Assembly: GCF_021049245.1 (NCBI RefSeq)
Contig: NZ_CP088020.1
Span: forward strand, 2,672,001 to 2,736,000
Length of the DNA stretch: 64,000 nt
From: Radiobacillus kanasensis
GTDB lineage: Bacteria > Bacillota > Bacilli > Bacillales > Amphibacillaceae
Direction of reading: 5' to 3'
This document shows, piece after piece, positions 7,905 to 16,013 of the stretch. Position 1 is the stretch's first letter. The number at the start of each line of letters is the position of its first letter. The translations under genes were made by a program, and so were the position numbers. The notes beneath the pieces were generated by a model. That model was not told the DNA's origin and did no database searches. It worked only from the letters and a program-made list of their open reading frames with translations.

Positions 7905-8585
7905 ATGTTGTTTTCAGAAAAGCTTAGAGAAGAAGCGGACGAAATATTTCAAGGGATTTTTCAGCACCCTTTCGTCGAAGGAATCGGGCAAGGAGATTTA
8001 AATCGAGAGGCCATCGTTCATTATGTAAAAGCTGATTTTGAGTATTTAAACGCCTTTATCAACATCTACGGCTTAGCCATAGCCAAGTCTTCACACAGAG
8101 AGGATATGGCTTACTTCCATGACCAAATTGCTTTTGTATTAAATGGAGAAATTCATCCACACCACAATCTATGCAACGTTGCAGGAGTATCCTATGATGA
8201 CTTAAAGGGATTCCCTCTCCCCCCTACCGCGGATCACTATGTCAGTCACATGAAAAGTACCGCTATGCAAGGAAGCATGGGTGAAATATTAGCAGCTCTA
8301 TTACCTTGCCCATGGACATACTTAGAGATTGGCGAATATTTGATGGAAAAGGTTCAGCCAAAGCAGGAGCATCCTTTTTACGAATGGATCACCTTTTATG
8401 CGGATAAAGAAATTGGCCACTTAACCGGAGAGTTGTGTCGCCGCTTGGACAATTGGGCGAATGGTGTAGGTCCTGATGAGCTTAACAAAGCGAGGTCTGC
8501 CTTTATGAAGAGCTGCCAGTTAGAATACCGGTTCTGGGAAATGGCGATGACACTGGAGAATTGGCCCTTCCCAATCAAGCAATGA
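7905..8585 (+). CDS. tenA: Aminopyrimidine aminohydrolase / thiaminase II
   Basis: Hydrolyses aminomethyl- or formylaminomethyl-pyrimidines from degraded thiamine to HMP for reuse. 226 residues, usual length. LLPCPWTY near residue 130 contains the catalytic cysteine, and HHNLCNVAG and the C-terminal LEYRFWEMA match the family. The start is the ATG at 7905, preceded by AAGGAGGAG; a longer frame reaches back into the terminator hairpin and is not credible. First gene of the salvage operon. Confidence 0.92.
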   Translation: MLFSEKLREEADEIFQGIFQHPFVEGIGQGDLNREAIVHYVKADFEYLNAFINIYGLAIAKSSHREDMAYFHDQIAFVLNGEIHPHHNLCNVAGVSYDDLKGFPLPPTADHYVSHMKSTAMQGSMGEILAALLPCPWTYLEIGEYLMEKVQPKQEHPFYEWITFYADKEIGHLTGELCRRLDNWANGVGPDELNKARSAFMKSCQLEYRFWEMAMTLENWPFPIKQ

Positions 8586-9415
8586 ATCATACCATTCCCC
8601 TCGCCTTATCCATTGCAGGTACCGACCCAACCGGTGGAGCAGGTATTCAAGCTGACTTAAAGACTTTCCAAGAACGAGAAGTATATGGAATGAGTGTGAT
8701 TACTTCCGTTGTTGCTCAAAATACGATAGGGGTTCAGGACGTTCATCATATTCCTTTAGACTTTATCGAGAGTCAATTGAAGTCTGTCTTAAGTGATTTG
8801 CCTCCACATTCTGTTAAAACAGGTATGATCGCAACACCAGAGATGATGGAAATGATCGCAGCTTACCTTAGGAATCAATCTATCCCTTACGTTTTAGATC
8901 CCGTGATGGTTGCCAAAAGTGGGCATGCTTTAATGGATCCAGCCTCACAGGATATTGTACGGGAAGCATTAGTTCCCTTAGCCACTATCGTAACGCCAAA
9001 TATTCCTGAAGCAGAGATCCTAGTAGATTTCCAGATTCAAGACTTATATGATGCGCAACGAGCCGCTAAAGTACTTGTAGAGGAGCTTGGAGCAGAAGCA
9101 GCTGTCGTCAAAGGGGGACATTTAAAAGGAGAGGCCGTTGATATTTTATATGTCAATAATAGGTTCTATACATTCCCATCCATACGAACAAATACAAAGC
9201 ATACCCATGGGACAGGATGTACCTTTTCCGCCGTCCTCGCAGCCGAACTAGCCAAGCAAAAATCGATTGTCGAGGCCGTATCCATTGCCAAGAAATTTAT
9301 TACAGATGCCATTCGATATACTCTTAACATCGGGAACGGAAACGGCCCAACCAATCATTGGGGATATCGTTTAAAAAACATTCCAACCGTTAAAGGAGAG
9401 AATCATCATGTCTAA
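8582..9415 (+). CDS. thiD: Hydroxymethylpyrimidine / phosphomethylpyrimidine kinase
   Basis: Phosphorylates HMP to HMP-P and HMP-PP for thiamine synthesis. Ribokinase fold: SIAGTDPTGGAGIQADLKTF at the N-terminus, VLDPVMVAKSGHALM near 110, and GTGCTFSAVLAAELA with the catalytic aspartate region near 205. The ATG at 8582 overlaps the tenA stop as ATGA. There is no strong ribosome site, so coupling to tenA is likely. Confidence 0.93.
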   Translation: MNHTIPLALSIAGTDPTGGAGIQADLKTFQEREVYGMSVITSVVAQNTIGVQDVHHIPLDFIESQLKSVLSDLPPHSVKTGMIATPEMMEMIAAYLRNQSIPYVLDPVMVAKSGHALMDPASQDIVREALVPLATIVTPNIPEAEILVDFQIQDLYDAQRAAKVLVEELGAEAAVVKGGHLKGEAVDILYVNNRFYTFPSIRTNTKHTHGTGCTFSAVLAAELAKQKSIVEAVSIAKKFITDAIRYTLNIGNGNGPTNHWGYRLKNIPTVKGENHHV

Positions 9416-10220
9416 TCTACCCACTTATATAAATCGTGTACGCGCAAAACAGCCGCTCGTTCATAATATTACGAATCAAGTGGTCATTAATTTTACGGCA
9501 AATGGATTGTATGCCATTGGTGCTGCGCCAGTTATGACGAATGCAATCGAAGAAACGGCAGATATGGCAGGAAACGCAGATGCTCTTTTATTAAATATTG
9601 GAACTCTATCATCTTCCCAAGTTGAGGCCATGATGCTAGCTGGAAAGGCGGCTAACAAGAAAGGAATTCCTGTTGTATTGGATCCTGTTGGAGCTGGAGC
9701 TACCCCATTTCGAACCAATGCTGCCCGGAAGATATTAGATGAGGTAGACGTTTCTATTATTCGAGGAAATGCTGGTGAAATCGGTTCCCTTGCTGGTTTA
9801 GATCTTCAAGTACGAGGGGTAGATTCAGAGGCGAGCAATAATGTGGATGAACTTGCCATTCATGCCGCTAAACAATTACAGGTTCCTGTTGCTGTTACCG
9901 GTCCAAGTGATATCGTTACAGATGGAGTAACAAAGTTTGTCTTAGAGAATGGTCATCCTCTTTTAACGAAAGTGACCGGGACTGGTTGTCTATTAAGCTC
10001 TGTCATTGCCGCTTTTCTTGCTTGTGGAGACGATGTACTAGAATCTGCTGCTGCAGCCATCGGTTTTTATGGGGTTACAGCCGAAGTGGCTGCCGTGCAT
10101 AACATCGGACCAGGAAGCTTTCAAGTTGCCTTCCTAGATGCTCTTCATCAAGTCGGAGAGGATACTGTAAAAGAAAAAATTAAGTATGAAGTCCGTTCTA
10201 TACGAGAAGAAATAAAATGA
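9408..10220 (+). CDS. thiM: Hydroxyethylthiazole kinase
   Basis: Phosphorylates the thiazole alcohol THZ to THZ-P for salvage. 270 residues. PLVHNITNQVVINFTANG and VVLDPVGAGATPFR are signature segments, and TGTGCLLSSVIAAF near 195 holds the catalytic cysteine/anion hole region. AAAGGAG precedes the ATG by eight bases. It overlaps thiD by eight and thiE by four bases. Confidence 0.94.
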   Translation: MSNLPTYINRVRAKQPLVHNITNQVVINFTANGLYAIGAAPVMTNAIEETADMAGNADALLLNIGTLSSSQVEAMMLAGKAANKKGIPVVLDPVGAGATPFRTNAARKILDEVDVSIIRGNAGEIGSLAGLDLQVRGVDSEASNNVDELAIHAAKQLQVPVAVTGPSDIVTDGVTKFVLENGHPLLTKVTGTGCLLSSVIAAFLACGDDVLESAAAAIGFYGVTAEVAAVHNIGPGSFQVAFLDALHQVGEDTVKEKIKYEVRSIREEIK

Positions 10221-10852
10221 TACGCTCTCTTCTACAACTCTATTTCATAATGGGGAGTAATACTTGCAGGAATAATCCACTTGAAGTTTTAGATAAAGCT
10301 TTACAAGCTGGGATTACGTTATTCCAATTCCGAGAAAAAGGCTTAGGAGCAAAAGAAGGCACAGAAAAAAAGCAGCTTGCACTTGAGATGAAGGCACTTT
10401 GTCGCGCGTATAAGGTTCCTTTTATCGTCAATGATGATGTACCGCTTGCACTTGAAATAGAAGCGGACGGAATTCATGTCGGACAGGAAGATGAAAACAT
10501 GATATCTATTCGTCAGAAATGTCCACCTGACTGGATAATTGGGGTATCTGCTACAAATGTACGGGAAGCGAAACAAGCTAAAACGGACGGTGCAGATTAC
10601 TTGGGAGTCGGTCCCATTTACTCTACATCAACTAAGCATGATGCAAAAAAGCCAATGGGACTATCAGGCCTTACAGAAGTTCGCCATATAGTAGGAGATA
10701 CCCTTCCAATCGTCGCTATTGGAGGGATTCAGAAAAATCATATTCCTGATATCTTAAAAGCTGGTGGGGATGGAGTAGCCGTAATTTCTGCGATCAGTCA
10801 GGCGGATTCTCCATTCGTGGCGGCAGCTGAAATGAAAGAAGAAACCCAGTAG
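10217..10852 (+). CDS. thiE: Thiamine-phosphate synthase
   Basis: Joins HMP-PP and THZ-P to thiamine phosphate, the end point of the two salvage branches encoded just upstream. 211 residues, TIM barrel. QFREK, VNDDVPLALE, DGIHVGQED, LGVGPIYSTSTK and AIGGI are all present. ATGA overlap with thiM. The operon encodes salvage only; no thiC, thiG or thiO lies nearby. Confidence 0.94.
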   Translation: MIRSLLQLYFIMGSNTCRNNPLEVLDKALQAGITLFQFREKGLGAKEGTEKKQLALEMKALCRAYKVPFIVNDDVPLALEIEADGIHVGQEDENMISIRQKCPPDWIIGVSATNVREAKQAKTDGADYLGVGPIYSTSTKHDAKKPMGLSGLTEVRHIVGDTLPIVAIGGIQKNHIPDILKAGGDGVAVISAISQADSPFVAAAEMKEETQ

Positions 10853-10880
10853 TACATTATCTCCCCATAACTTTTCCTTG

Positions 10881-10916
10881 AAAAACAGTTAGTTTTAAAC
10901 TAGCTGTTTTTTTTAA
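10881..10916 (+). terminator. Terminator of the thiamine operon
   Basis: A 14-bp stem with one G-U pair around a single-base loop, followed by eight Ts, 28 bases after the thiE stop. Confidence 0.85.
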
Positions 10917-11045
10917 AATAGCTAAAAAGAGATAACTTCCTTTTTTCGATGCGACCATTTTGGTGAAAAATCTGCTGTTTTATTAATATTTCCAAAATTA
11001 CCTGGTTAAATACTTTCACCCTTTTCACCCTTTTATTATGGAGAA

Positions 11046-11081
11046 AATGCTTTAACAAATAATTTACCTAGTTAAAGCATT
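11046..11081. repeat. Inverted repeat in the thiE-moaC gap
   Basis: AATGCTTTAAC and GTTAAAGCATT are perfect 11-bp arms separated by 14 bases, without a T run. It lies just beyond the broken 3' side of the mobB remnant. The rest of 10917-11167 shows no gene. Confidence 0.4.
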
Positions 11082-11167
11082 CCCTCCATTTCAGAACGTC
11101 AGTCATAATGTAGAGAACGTCAATGAGTAGAACAGTATACCACTCGGCCTTCTATTTTATCATTCCA

Positions 11168-11251
11168 CTATTCACTTGCTATATTTATAAATTCTTCCAT
11201 TAACGTAGTCTTCCCACTGTTTTTATAACCTACAACTTGTAGCTTAATCAC
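11168..11251 (-). pseudogene. mobB: N-terminal remnant of mobB (molybdopterin-guanine dinucleotide biosynthesis)
   Basis: From the GTG at 11251, which has AGGTGAT four bases upstream, the frame reads about 27 residues starting [20 protein letters not shown], the P-loop start of MobB GTPases. It then stops at TAG. Intact MobB is about 160-175 residues, with a conserved KHHGH segment soon after. Nothing resembling that follows in any frame before 11000. The rest of the gene has been deleted. It is divergent from moaC, consistent with an ancestral moaC/mobB neighbourhood. Confidence 0.75.
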
Positions 11252-11335
11252 GGAGATCACCTCTACTTCCGGATAAACGTTTATATCCGCTTCATTTATC
11301 TTTATAATATACCTATAGTTTACAGGAAAGGTAGG

Positions 11336-11836
11336 ATGAAACAAAACATGAGTGAATTCACACATTTTGACCAGCACGGAAGAGCCAAAATGGTCGATAT
11401 TTCAGATAAAACGGACACAACACGAGTAGCCATCGCCCAATCAAGCATAGAGGTGAACCAAGAAATTTATGAGGCTATCGTTGAAGGTACGAATAAAAAA
11501 GGAGATGTCCTTTCTGTTGCCCAAATTGCTGGGATTATGGGAGCTAAACAGACAGCGAATGTTATTCCGATGTGTCATCCTCTTTCACTTTCAGGTGTTC
11601 AAGTTTCTTTTGATTGGGAAAAAGGCAACGATAGCTATGTTCTTCTTATAAAAGCTGAAGTCAAAACAAAAGGAAGTACTGGTGTAGAAATAGAAGCACT
11701 GACGGCCGCTTCCATCACCGCCCTTACCGTTTATGATATGTGCAAAGCCGTTGATAAAGGCATGATCATTGGTCCTACTTTTCTGTTAGAAAAGACAGGT
11801 GGAAAAAGTGGAGATTTTAAACGAAAGAACACTTAG
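11336..11836 (+). CDS. moaC: Cyclic pyranopterin monophosphate synthase
   Basis: Second step of molybdenum cofactor synthesis, after MoaA. 166 residues. RAKMVDIS near the start, [11 protein letters not shown] near 80 and [20 protein letters not shown] near 120 are diagnostic. The first ATG (11336) has GAAAGG six bases before it; the ATG at 11348 gives the more usual N-terminus MSEFTHF, so the true start is uncertain by four codons. It stands alone, apart from moaA, and divergent from the mobB remnant. Confidence 0.93.
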   Translation: MKQNMSEFTHFDQHGRAKMVDISDKTDTTRVAIAQSSIEVNQEIYEAIVEGTNKKGDVLSVAQIAGIMGAKQTANVIPMCHPLSLSGVQVSFDWEKGNDSYVLLIKAEVKTKGSTGVEIEALTAASITALTVYDMCKAVDKGMIIGPTFLLEKTGGKSGDFKRKNT

Positions 11837-11871
11837 ATAACAAAAGCTCGGTGCGTACGAACTGGACCATC

Positions 11872-11910
11872 AGAAAAAAGCATGTGAATGATACGGTGAT
11901 TTCACATGCT
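11872..11910 (-). terminator. Minus-strand terminator with no gene upstream of it
   Basis: AGCATGTGAA and TTCACATGCT form a perfect 10-bp stem. Read on the minus strand it is followed by TTTTTTC, a good intrinsic terminator; on the plus strand no T run follows. No intact minus-strand gene lies between here and modB at 12982, so it may serve modB read-through or a deleted gene. Confidence 0.6.
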
Positions 11911-12024
11911 CCTAAATTAGGGAAGTTTGAGCTCTGTACAATATCAAATTTAACCTAAAGCTTCATGGTTACTCACCAACTGCTGATTTATTATTACTTT
12001 TCAGATTTTTTTAATTCAGTTATC

Positions 12025-12051
12025 ATTAACGGGTGCTAGAATGGAACAAGG
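12025..12051 (+). repeat. Dispersed intergenic repeat, copy 1
   Basis: Reads ATTAACGGGTGC, eight variable bases, then AACAAGG. The same layout recurs at 12338 and 12737. Probably a degenerate copy of a small palindromic repeat found in intergenic DNA. Confidence 0.45.
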
Positions 12052-12122
12052 AGTTGTTTATTTGTCAGCTCCTATTTCTTATTGAAGTAAAGAGCGGGAA
12101 TGTTTAATAAAGGTTGAAAGTA

Positions 12123-12218
12123 GTGGGGGTGCTATTATCGGGTTTTTTAGACATAATTGGTCCAGTAATTGTGTTTTACATTTTAGATATTATCTTGATT
12201 CCGATTATAAAGTTGTAA
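12123..12218 (+). CDS. Possible 31-residue hydrophobic peptide
   Basis: From GTG at 12123 (AAAGG nine bases upstream) the frame encodes a mostly hydrophobic 31-residue peptide ending PIIKL. A second hydrophobic stretch in another frame (12244-12300) suggests either a frameshifted two-helix membrane protein or chance. Apart from this and the repeats, 11911-12443 shows nothing I can call a gene. Confidence 0.25.
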   Translation: MGVLLSGFLDIIGPVIVFYILDIILIPIIKL

Positions 12219-12337
12219 AGAACAAAATTGCTCGGATATTGTTATAACGTTTGTAATTCTTTTTGTTTTACAGTGGTTTATCGGTTTTATTTTCCACTAA
12301 TAAACCAATACCATTTAATTATTCTTCTTGTGCTAAA

Positions 12338-12356
12338 GGGTGCTTATCTTGAACAA
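12338..12356 (+). repeat. Dispersed intergenic repeat, copy 2
   Basis: GGGTGC, eight bases, AACAA; a shorter match to the copies at 12025 and 12737. Confidence 0.35.
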
Positions 12357-12443
12357 TTAATTTATCAATTTCTATCTGTGATTAGATAATATCTACTTAA
12401 TCCTATGATATAATATAAAATGATTATTTGAAGAGGTGATTTA

Positions 12444-12686
12444 ATGGATAATGACCAGTTGCTTAGAATCATCTTAGAACGATTTGATAAGATGGACTTG
12501 CAGTTCAAAGAAGTATTAAACAGACTTGATAGTATAGAGAAAAGTCAGCAGGATGATGTTAAAGGAACATTACATTTAATATCTAAGAAGGTTGACAATA
12601 TCTTGTATGATGTTGATTATTTAAGTGAGAAAACAGGTAAACATGATACGAAAATAAATAATCTTGAGAAAAGAGTCCAGTCTTAA
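12444..12686 (+). CDS. Small coiled-coil protein of unknown function
   Basis: 80 residues, charged, with a heptad pattern over most of its length (RFDKMDLQFKEVLNRLDSIE and later NNLEKRV). It resembles the small helical-bundle proteins common in Bacillus genomes and phages; no specific family recognised. AGAGGTGA lies six bases before the ATG and a TATAAT element (12408-12413) precedes it, so it is likely expressed. It stands alone in a repeat-rich gap. Confidence 0.6.
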   Translation: MDNDQLLRIILERFDKMDLQFKEVLNRLDSIEKSQQDDVKGTLHLISKKVDNILYDVDYLSEKTGKHDTKINNLEKRVQS

Positions 12687-12736
12687 TGGAAAGAATGGAT
12701 TCTCTTATAATGCAGTTTGTGAAGAGGTACACTTAA

Positions 12737-12772
12737 ATTAACGGGTGCGATGCTTTAACAAGGCATCGCACC
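12737..12772 (+). repeat. Dispersed intergenic repeat, copy 3, with complete hairpin
   Basis: ATTAACGGGTGC, eight bases, AACAAGG as in copy 1. Here GGTGCGATGC (12744-12753) pairs perfectly with GCATCGCACC (12763-12772). No T run, so it is a structural repeat rather than a terminator. Confidence 0.5.
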
Positions 12773-12981
12773 ATTAGTAGAACAAGACAATATAAATGAA
12801 AACAATTTACCTATTAAGACAAGTGTTAAAATGGTTGTTAAATACACTGCGAAAACAAATGTATTTGTTATGGATTTAATGTTTTCTCCACGGTAAGTGA
12901 ACTACTTATTGCATTCCAAGCCCCTTTTTAATAGGATTGTATTATTTCCCTAAATATTCTCATTTAATTAAATCTCAGTCC

Positions 12982-13641
12982 TTATTCTTTTGGACCTAGA
13001 CGGTGAATGATAGTTAAAAACAACAACGCTAATCCAACATTGAACAAGACATATATCCAGGCCAGTTTTACATCTCCTGACTCAATAGCTGTATAGATAG
13101 CTGTGGGTATGGTCTGTGTTTTACCTGGAATGTTTCCAGCAACCATCAAGGTTGCACCAAACTCTCCTAGTGCCCGTGTATAGGTCAGAATGAGACCTGT
13201 GATAAGGGAGCGGTAAGCCAAAGGTAAGCAGACAAAGAAGAAGATAGCCCTGTTAGAGCCTCCGTCTATTTTCGCGGCCCCGACAATATCACGATCGACA
13301 CCCGAAAAACCTGCCTTAGCTGATTGCAGCATAAGTGGAAAAGCTACGACACTAGCTGCTAGAATGGCAGCTAGTGGTGTAAACAATATAGTCTCCGCAT
13401 CAAACTTTTCCATGATACTTCCAATTGGTCCGTTGTTTCCAAACAAAACGATAAGAAAGAAGCCTACGACAGACGGTGGTAAAACCAGTGGTAATAGAAA
13501 AAGGGTATCCAAAAAAACATGGCTTTGTTTATTCTGATAACTGGCTCTGAATGCAATTGGTACAGCAATAATAAATGTAAGAACCGCAGCCACCCCTGAC
13601 ACTAAAAGGGACAGTTGGACTGGGAACCAAGAGAATGTCAT
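12982..13641 (-). CDS. modB: Molybdate ABC transporter permease
   Basis: 219 residues with five or six membrane segments. LPLVLPPSVVGFFLIVLFG near 55 and RALGEFGATLMVAGNIPG near 155, the loop that docks the ATPase, are classic ModB features. Six bases separate it from modA upstream. No modC ATPase follows: the next 1.1 kb on this strand has no gene, as in Bacillus subtilis, where modA-modB also lack an adjacent modC. The permease must borrow an ATPase encoded elsewhere. Confidence 0.9.
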   Translation of the reverse strand: MTFSWFPVQLSLLVSGVAAVLTFIIAVPIAFRASYQNKQSHVFLDTLFLLPLVLPPSVVGFFLIVLFGNNGPIGSIMEKFDAETILFTPLAAILAASVVAFPLMLQSAKAGFSGVDRDIVGAAKIDGGSNRAIFFFVCLPLAYRSLITGLILTYTRALGEFGATLMVAGNIPGKTQTIPTAIYTAIESGDVKLAWIYVLFNVGLALLFLTIIHRLGPKE

Positions 13642-13646
13642 GATGG

Positions 13647-14396
13647 TTACCCCCCTACTTCGGAAAACCCATCTTCTTCAAAGATTTGTTGACTGCTTTC
13701 GTTTTGAATAAATTCATAAAATAACTTCGCTTCATCTTTATGTTCTGACTCCTTCAAAATAGAAACAGAGTACAAAATCGGGGAGTGCTTTTCCGGATCG
13801 ATACGGTGTATCACATTTACCTTTTTGGATTGAACCGCATCACTATCATAAACGAATCCACCATCTACTCCACTATTTTCTACAAGTGTCAAAGCTGCTC
13901 GTACATCTTTAGTTGGAACAAGCGAAGACTCTACCTTTTGCCAAAGACCAAGCTGTTCTAGTGCTTCTTTTGCATACATGCCTGCTGGCACAAATGAAGG
14001 TGTACCGATCGCCAGTTTTTTCCCATCCCGAAGTAAGTCTTCAAATTGAGTGAAGCTACTATTTGAAGGGACTATCACAACAATTTGATTAGATAAAAAA
14101 TTAATAGATTCCTCTACTAATTTCTTATTTATAAGTATATTCGTGTCTTTTTCACTTGCAGATACAAAAAGATCTACTGGAGCTCCTTGTTCAACTTGCT
14201 TTCTTAGCGTTCCTGTTCCTCCAAAGTTGTACGTAATATCAATGTCGGGATATTCGTCTTCAAATAGCCCTTCTATCTCCCTAAAGCTTTCTTCCATACT
14301 CGATGCAGTAGATACAGTCAATGTAATTTCCCTTTTATCAGATTGACAGCCTGCTATCAATAGTAGCGCAAGGAAAGCTAATAAACGGTTTTGCAA
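13647..14396 (-). CDS. modA: Molybdate-binding lipoprotein
   Basis: Extracellular lipid-anchored substrate-binding protein. 249 residues with signal peptide and lipobox LIAGC (cysteine 17). STASSMEESFREIEGLFE and FNFGGTGTLRKQVEQGAPVD-type segments match periplasmic ModA. The start is TTG at 14396 with GGAGTG seven bases upstream. It sits between moaB and modB in one transcription unit, linking molybdate uptake to cofactor synthesis. Confidence 0.9.
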   Translation of the reverse strand: MQNRLLAFLALLLIAGCQSDKREITLTVSTASSMEESFREIEGLFEDEYPDIDITYNFGGTGTLRKQVEQGAPVDLFVSASEKDTNILINKKLVEESINFLSNQIVVIVPSNSSFTQFEDLLRDGKKLAIGTPSFVPAGMYAKEALEQLGLWQKVESSLVPTKDVRAALTLVENSGVDGGFVYDSDAVQSKKVNVIHRIDPEKHSPILYSVSILKESEHKDEAKLFYEFIQNESSQQIFEEDGFSEVGG

Positions 14397-14411
14397 ATCT
14401 TTTCACTCCAA

Positions 14412-14921
14412 TTATCTATCCTTCTTCAATTCAAATACCATATGAGCCAATTCTGGTACAATTAATTTTTTCATCGCCAGTTCAACAGCTTTCGAAGAAC
14501 CAGGCATGGCAAAAAGGACGGTACTACGAATCGTTCCTGCGGTCGCTCGAGACAGCATAGCAGCAGGTCCAATGTCATACTTGTAGCTTAAATAACGAAA
14601 CAACTCCCCAAACCCAGGGATTTCTTTATCAAATAACGGTTGAACAGATTCTATCGTCACATCTCGATTAGCAATACCTGTCCCTCCATTGATTATTATT
14701 GCATCCATATGTGCATCGTTTACACCATCTTTAATCGCTTGTTGAATATCTTCCTTTTCATCCACTACGATTTCAAATTTTCCAAGGGTAAACCCTTCTT
14801 CTTCTAGAGTCGTATGAATCAATTGCCCACTTTTATCCGTAGCTTTCGTTCTCGTATCACTTACGGTAATAATCATGTAGGTTATATCCTTATCTGCCTT
14901 CTGTTTATGGTCTTCTAGCAT
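14412..14921 (-). CDS. moaB: Molybdenum cofactor biosynthesis protein B (molybdopterin adenylyltransferase family)
   Basis: Adenylylates molybdopterin before metal insertion. 169 residues, trimeric MPT-binding fold. INGGTGIANRDVTIE near 78 and FAMPGSSKAVELAM near 137 are the conserved binding loops. GAAGGGGGAT precedes the ATG. First gene of moaB-modA-modB, with an Fnr-like box 55 bases upstream of its start. Confidence 0.93.
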   Translation of the reverse strand: MLEDHKQKADKDITYMIITVSDTRTKATDKSGQLIHTTLEEEGFTLGKFEIVVDEKEDIQQAIKDGVNDAHMDAIIINGGTGIANRDVTIESVQPLFDKEIPGFGELFRYLSYKYDIGPAAMLSRATAGTIRSTVLFAMPGSSKAVELAMKKLIVPELAHMVFELKKDR

Positions 14922-14975
14922 GGATAATCCCCCTTCCGTTTATTGTTCTATATTATCATGTTTGAGTTTATTTCA

Positions 14976-14991
14976 CGTGACATTTGTAACA
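14976..14991 (-). promoter_or_regulatory. Fnr/CRP-family box upstream of moaB
   Basis: The plus strand reads CGTGACATTTGTAACA. GTGACATTTGTAACA recurs exactly, in the opposite orientation, upstream of moaA. It fits TGTGA-N6-TCACA with few mismatches. Its centre lies about 28 bases before a TAATAT -10 on the minus strand, i.e. near -40/-41, the class II activator position. The remaining gap up to 15304 shows no convincing gene. Confidence 0.6.
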
Positions 14992-15304
14992 CCATCGATT
15001 TCAGAAATGAAAGGATAAAACATATTTAACTACTGTATTTATATATATGTATGAATTTGAATAGATTTAAAGATTTGTGACCCGGTAAAAGAAATGGAAA
15101 ATTTCGGTTCTTAGGAAGGGGGAAATGGTGATATGAATGCTGCCTTCTCTACTATAATAAAACAAAAAGACTTCTCACCTATCCTTATAAAGTAAACAAG
15201 ATGAAGGTGTATTAAATAAGCGAAAAGAGAATATAAACCCGAATAAGAGTCTTTTTTGTTCGTCTTGACTTGGCACAAGCCTATAGGCGCTACCGCCATG
15301 TTGG

Positions 15305-15538
15305 TTAACCACCACTTACATGTGGAATGAGTGCAACCGTATCTCCATTTTTAATTTGATCTTGATTGCTAGCATATTCTTCATTAATAGCAACCATAAC
15401 TCGATCTAGATCAGGTAATCCAAAGTCATGAACTAACTTATCTTTCAGCTGCTCAACCGTCAAAGATTCCGTATTGATTTCTAACTTTGCCGTTCCTACT
15501 CCATCTCGTAAATGGGCAAATAACAACACTTCAATCAT
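15305..15538 (-). CDS. moaD: Molybdopterin synthase small subunit, sulfur carrier
   Basis: 77 residues, ubiquitin-like fold, ending VSGG. The C-terminal Gly-Gly is adenylylated by MoeB and then thiocarboxylated. It lies three bases after moaE, and together they form molybdopterin synthase. It is the last gene of the moaA operon; no clear terminator follows. Confidence 0.92.
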   Translation of the reverse strand: MIEVLLFAHLRDGVGTAKLEINTESLTVEQLKDKLVHDFGLPDLDRVMVAINEEYASNQDQIKNGDTVALIPHVSGG

Positions 15539-15541
15539 GTC

Positions 15542-16000
15542 TTATTTCTCTCCCTCCGGTCTTCCGGTCGGGTAAGAAGTGTTCTCTCTCTGATCCCCGA
15601 TCCAGGATTCTCCGTTATCCCAATTTTCTTTCTTCCAAATTGGAACCATCTCTTTTATTCGTTCAATAGCATATTCATTTGCCTCATAAGCCGCTTTACG
15701 ATGCGGTGATGAGACCGCAATGACTACTGCGATATCTGAAATGTCTAAATGTCCAATACGATGACTAATAGCTACCTTCGCTTTGTCCCATTTCTCTTCA
15801 ATTTCCGTTCCTATCTGTGCGAGCTTTTTTTCGGCCATTGGCACATAAGCCTGGTACTCCAAATAAACGGTTCGCTTTCCCTTCGTCCATTCTCTTACCG
15901 TACCGATAAACGTCGTTATAGCTCCCGCTTCTCTACTAGATACCTTGTCAATTACTTGTTGGACATCGATAGGAGCTTCCACAATTTCAAATCGTTTCAT
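15542..16000 (-). CDS. moaE: Molybdopterin synthase catalytic subunit
   Basis: Transfers sulfur from MoaD thiocarboxylate to precursor Z. 152 residues from the ATG at 16000, which has GGAAGGG upstream; the frame extends further 5' but only inside moeA. GAITTFIGTVR, ISHRIGHLDISDIAV, VSSPHRKAA and IWKKENWDNGESWIG (with the active-site lysines) are conserved. Confidence 0.93.
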   Translation of the reverse strand: MKRFEIVEAPIDVQQVIDKVSSREAGAITTFIGTVREWTKGKRTVYLEYQAYVPMAEKKLAQIGTEIEEKWDKAKVAISHRIGHLDISDIAVVIAVSSPHRKAAYEANEYAIERIKEMVPIWKKENWDNGESWIGDQRENTSYPTGRPEGEK

Positions 16001-16013
16001 TTTTCTACCCTTC

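Noticed and set aside
11252..11377. Longer 69-codon form of the mobB remnant
   Set aside because: The extra N-terminal codons overlap the moaC start antisense and do not resemble MobB; the GTG at 11251 has the proper ribosome site.
12023..12772. CRISPR array
   Set aside because: The three repeated units are irregularly spaced (about 300-400 bases), short and imperfect; no cas genes are present.
15111..15299. 62-codon minus-strand frame just after moaD
   Set aside because: Mixed composition unlike any protein family, no ribosome site, starts inside the moaD 3' flank. Treated as non-coding.
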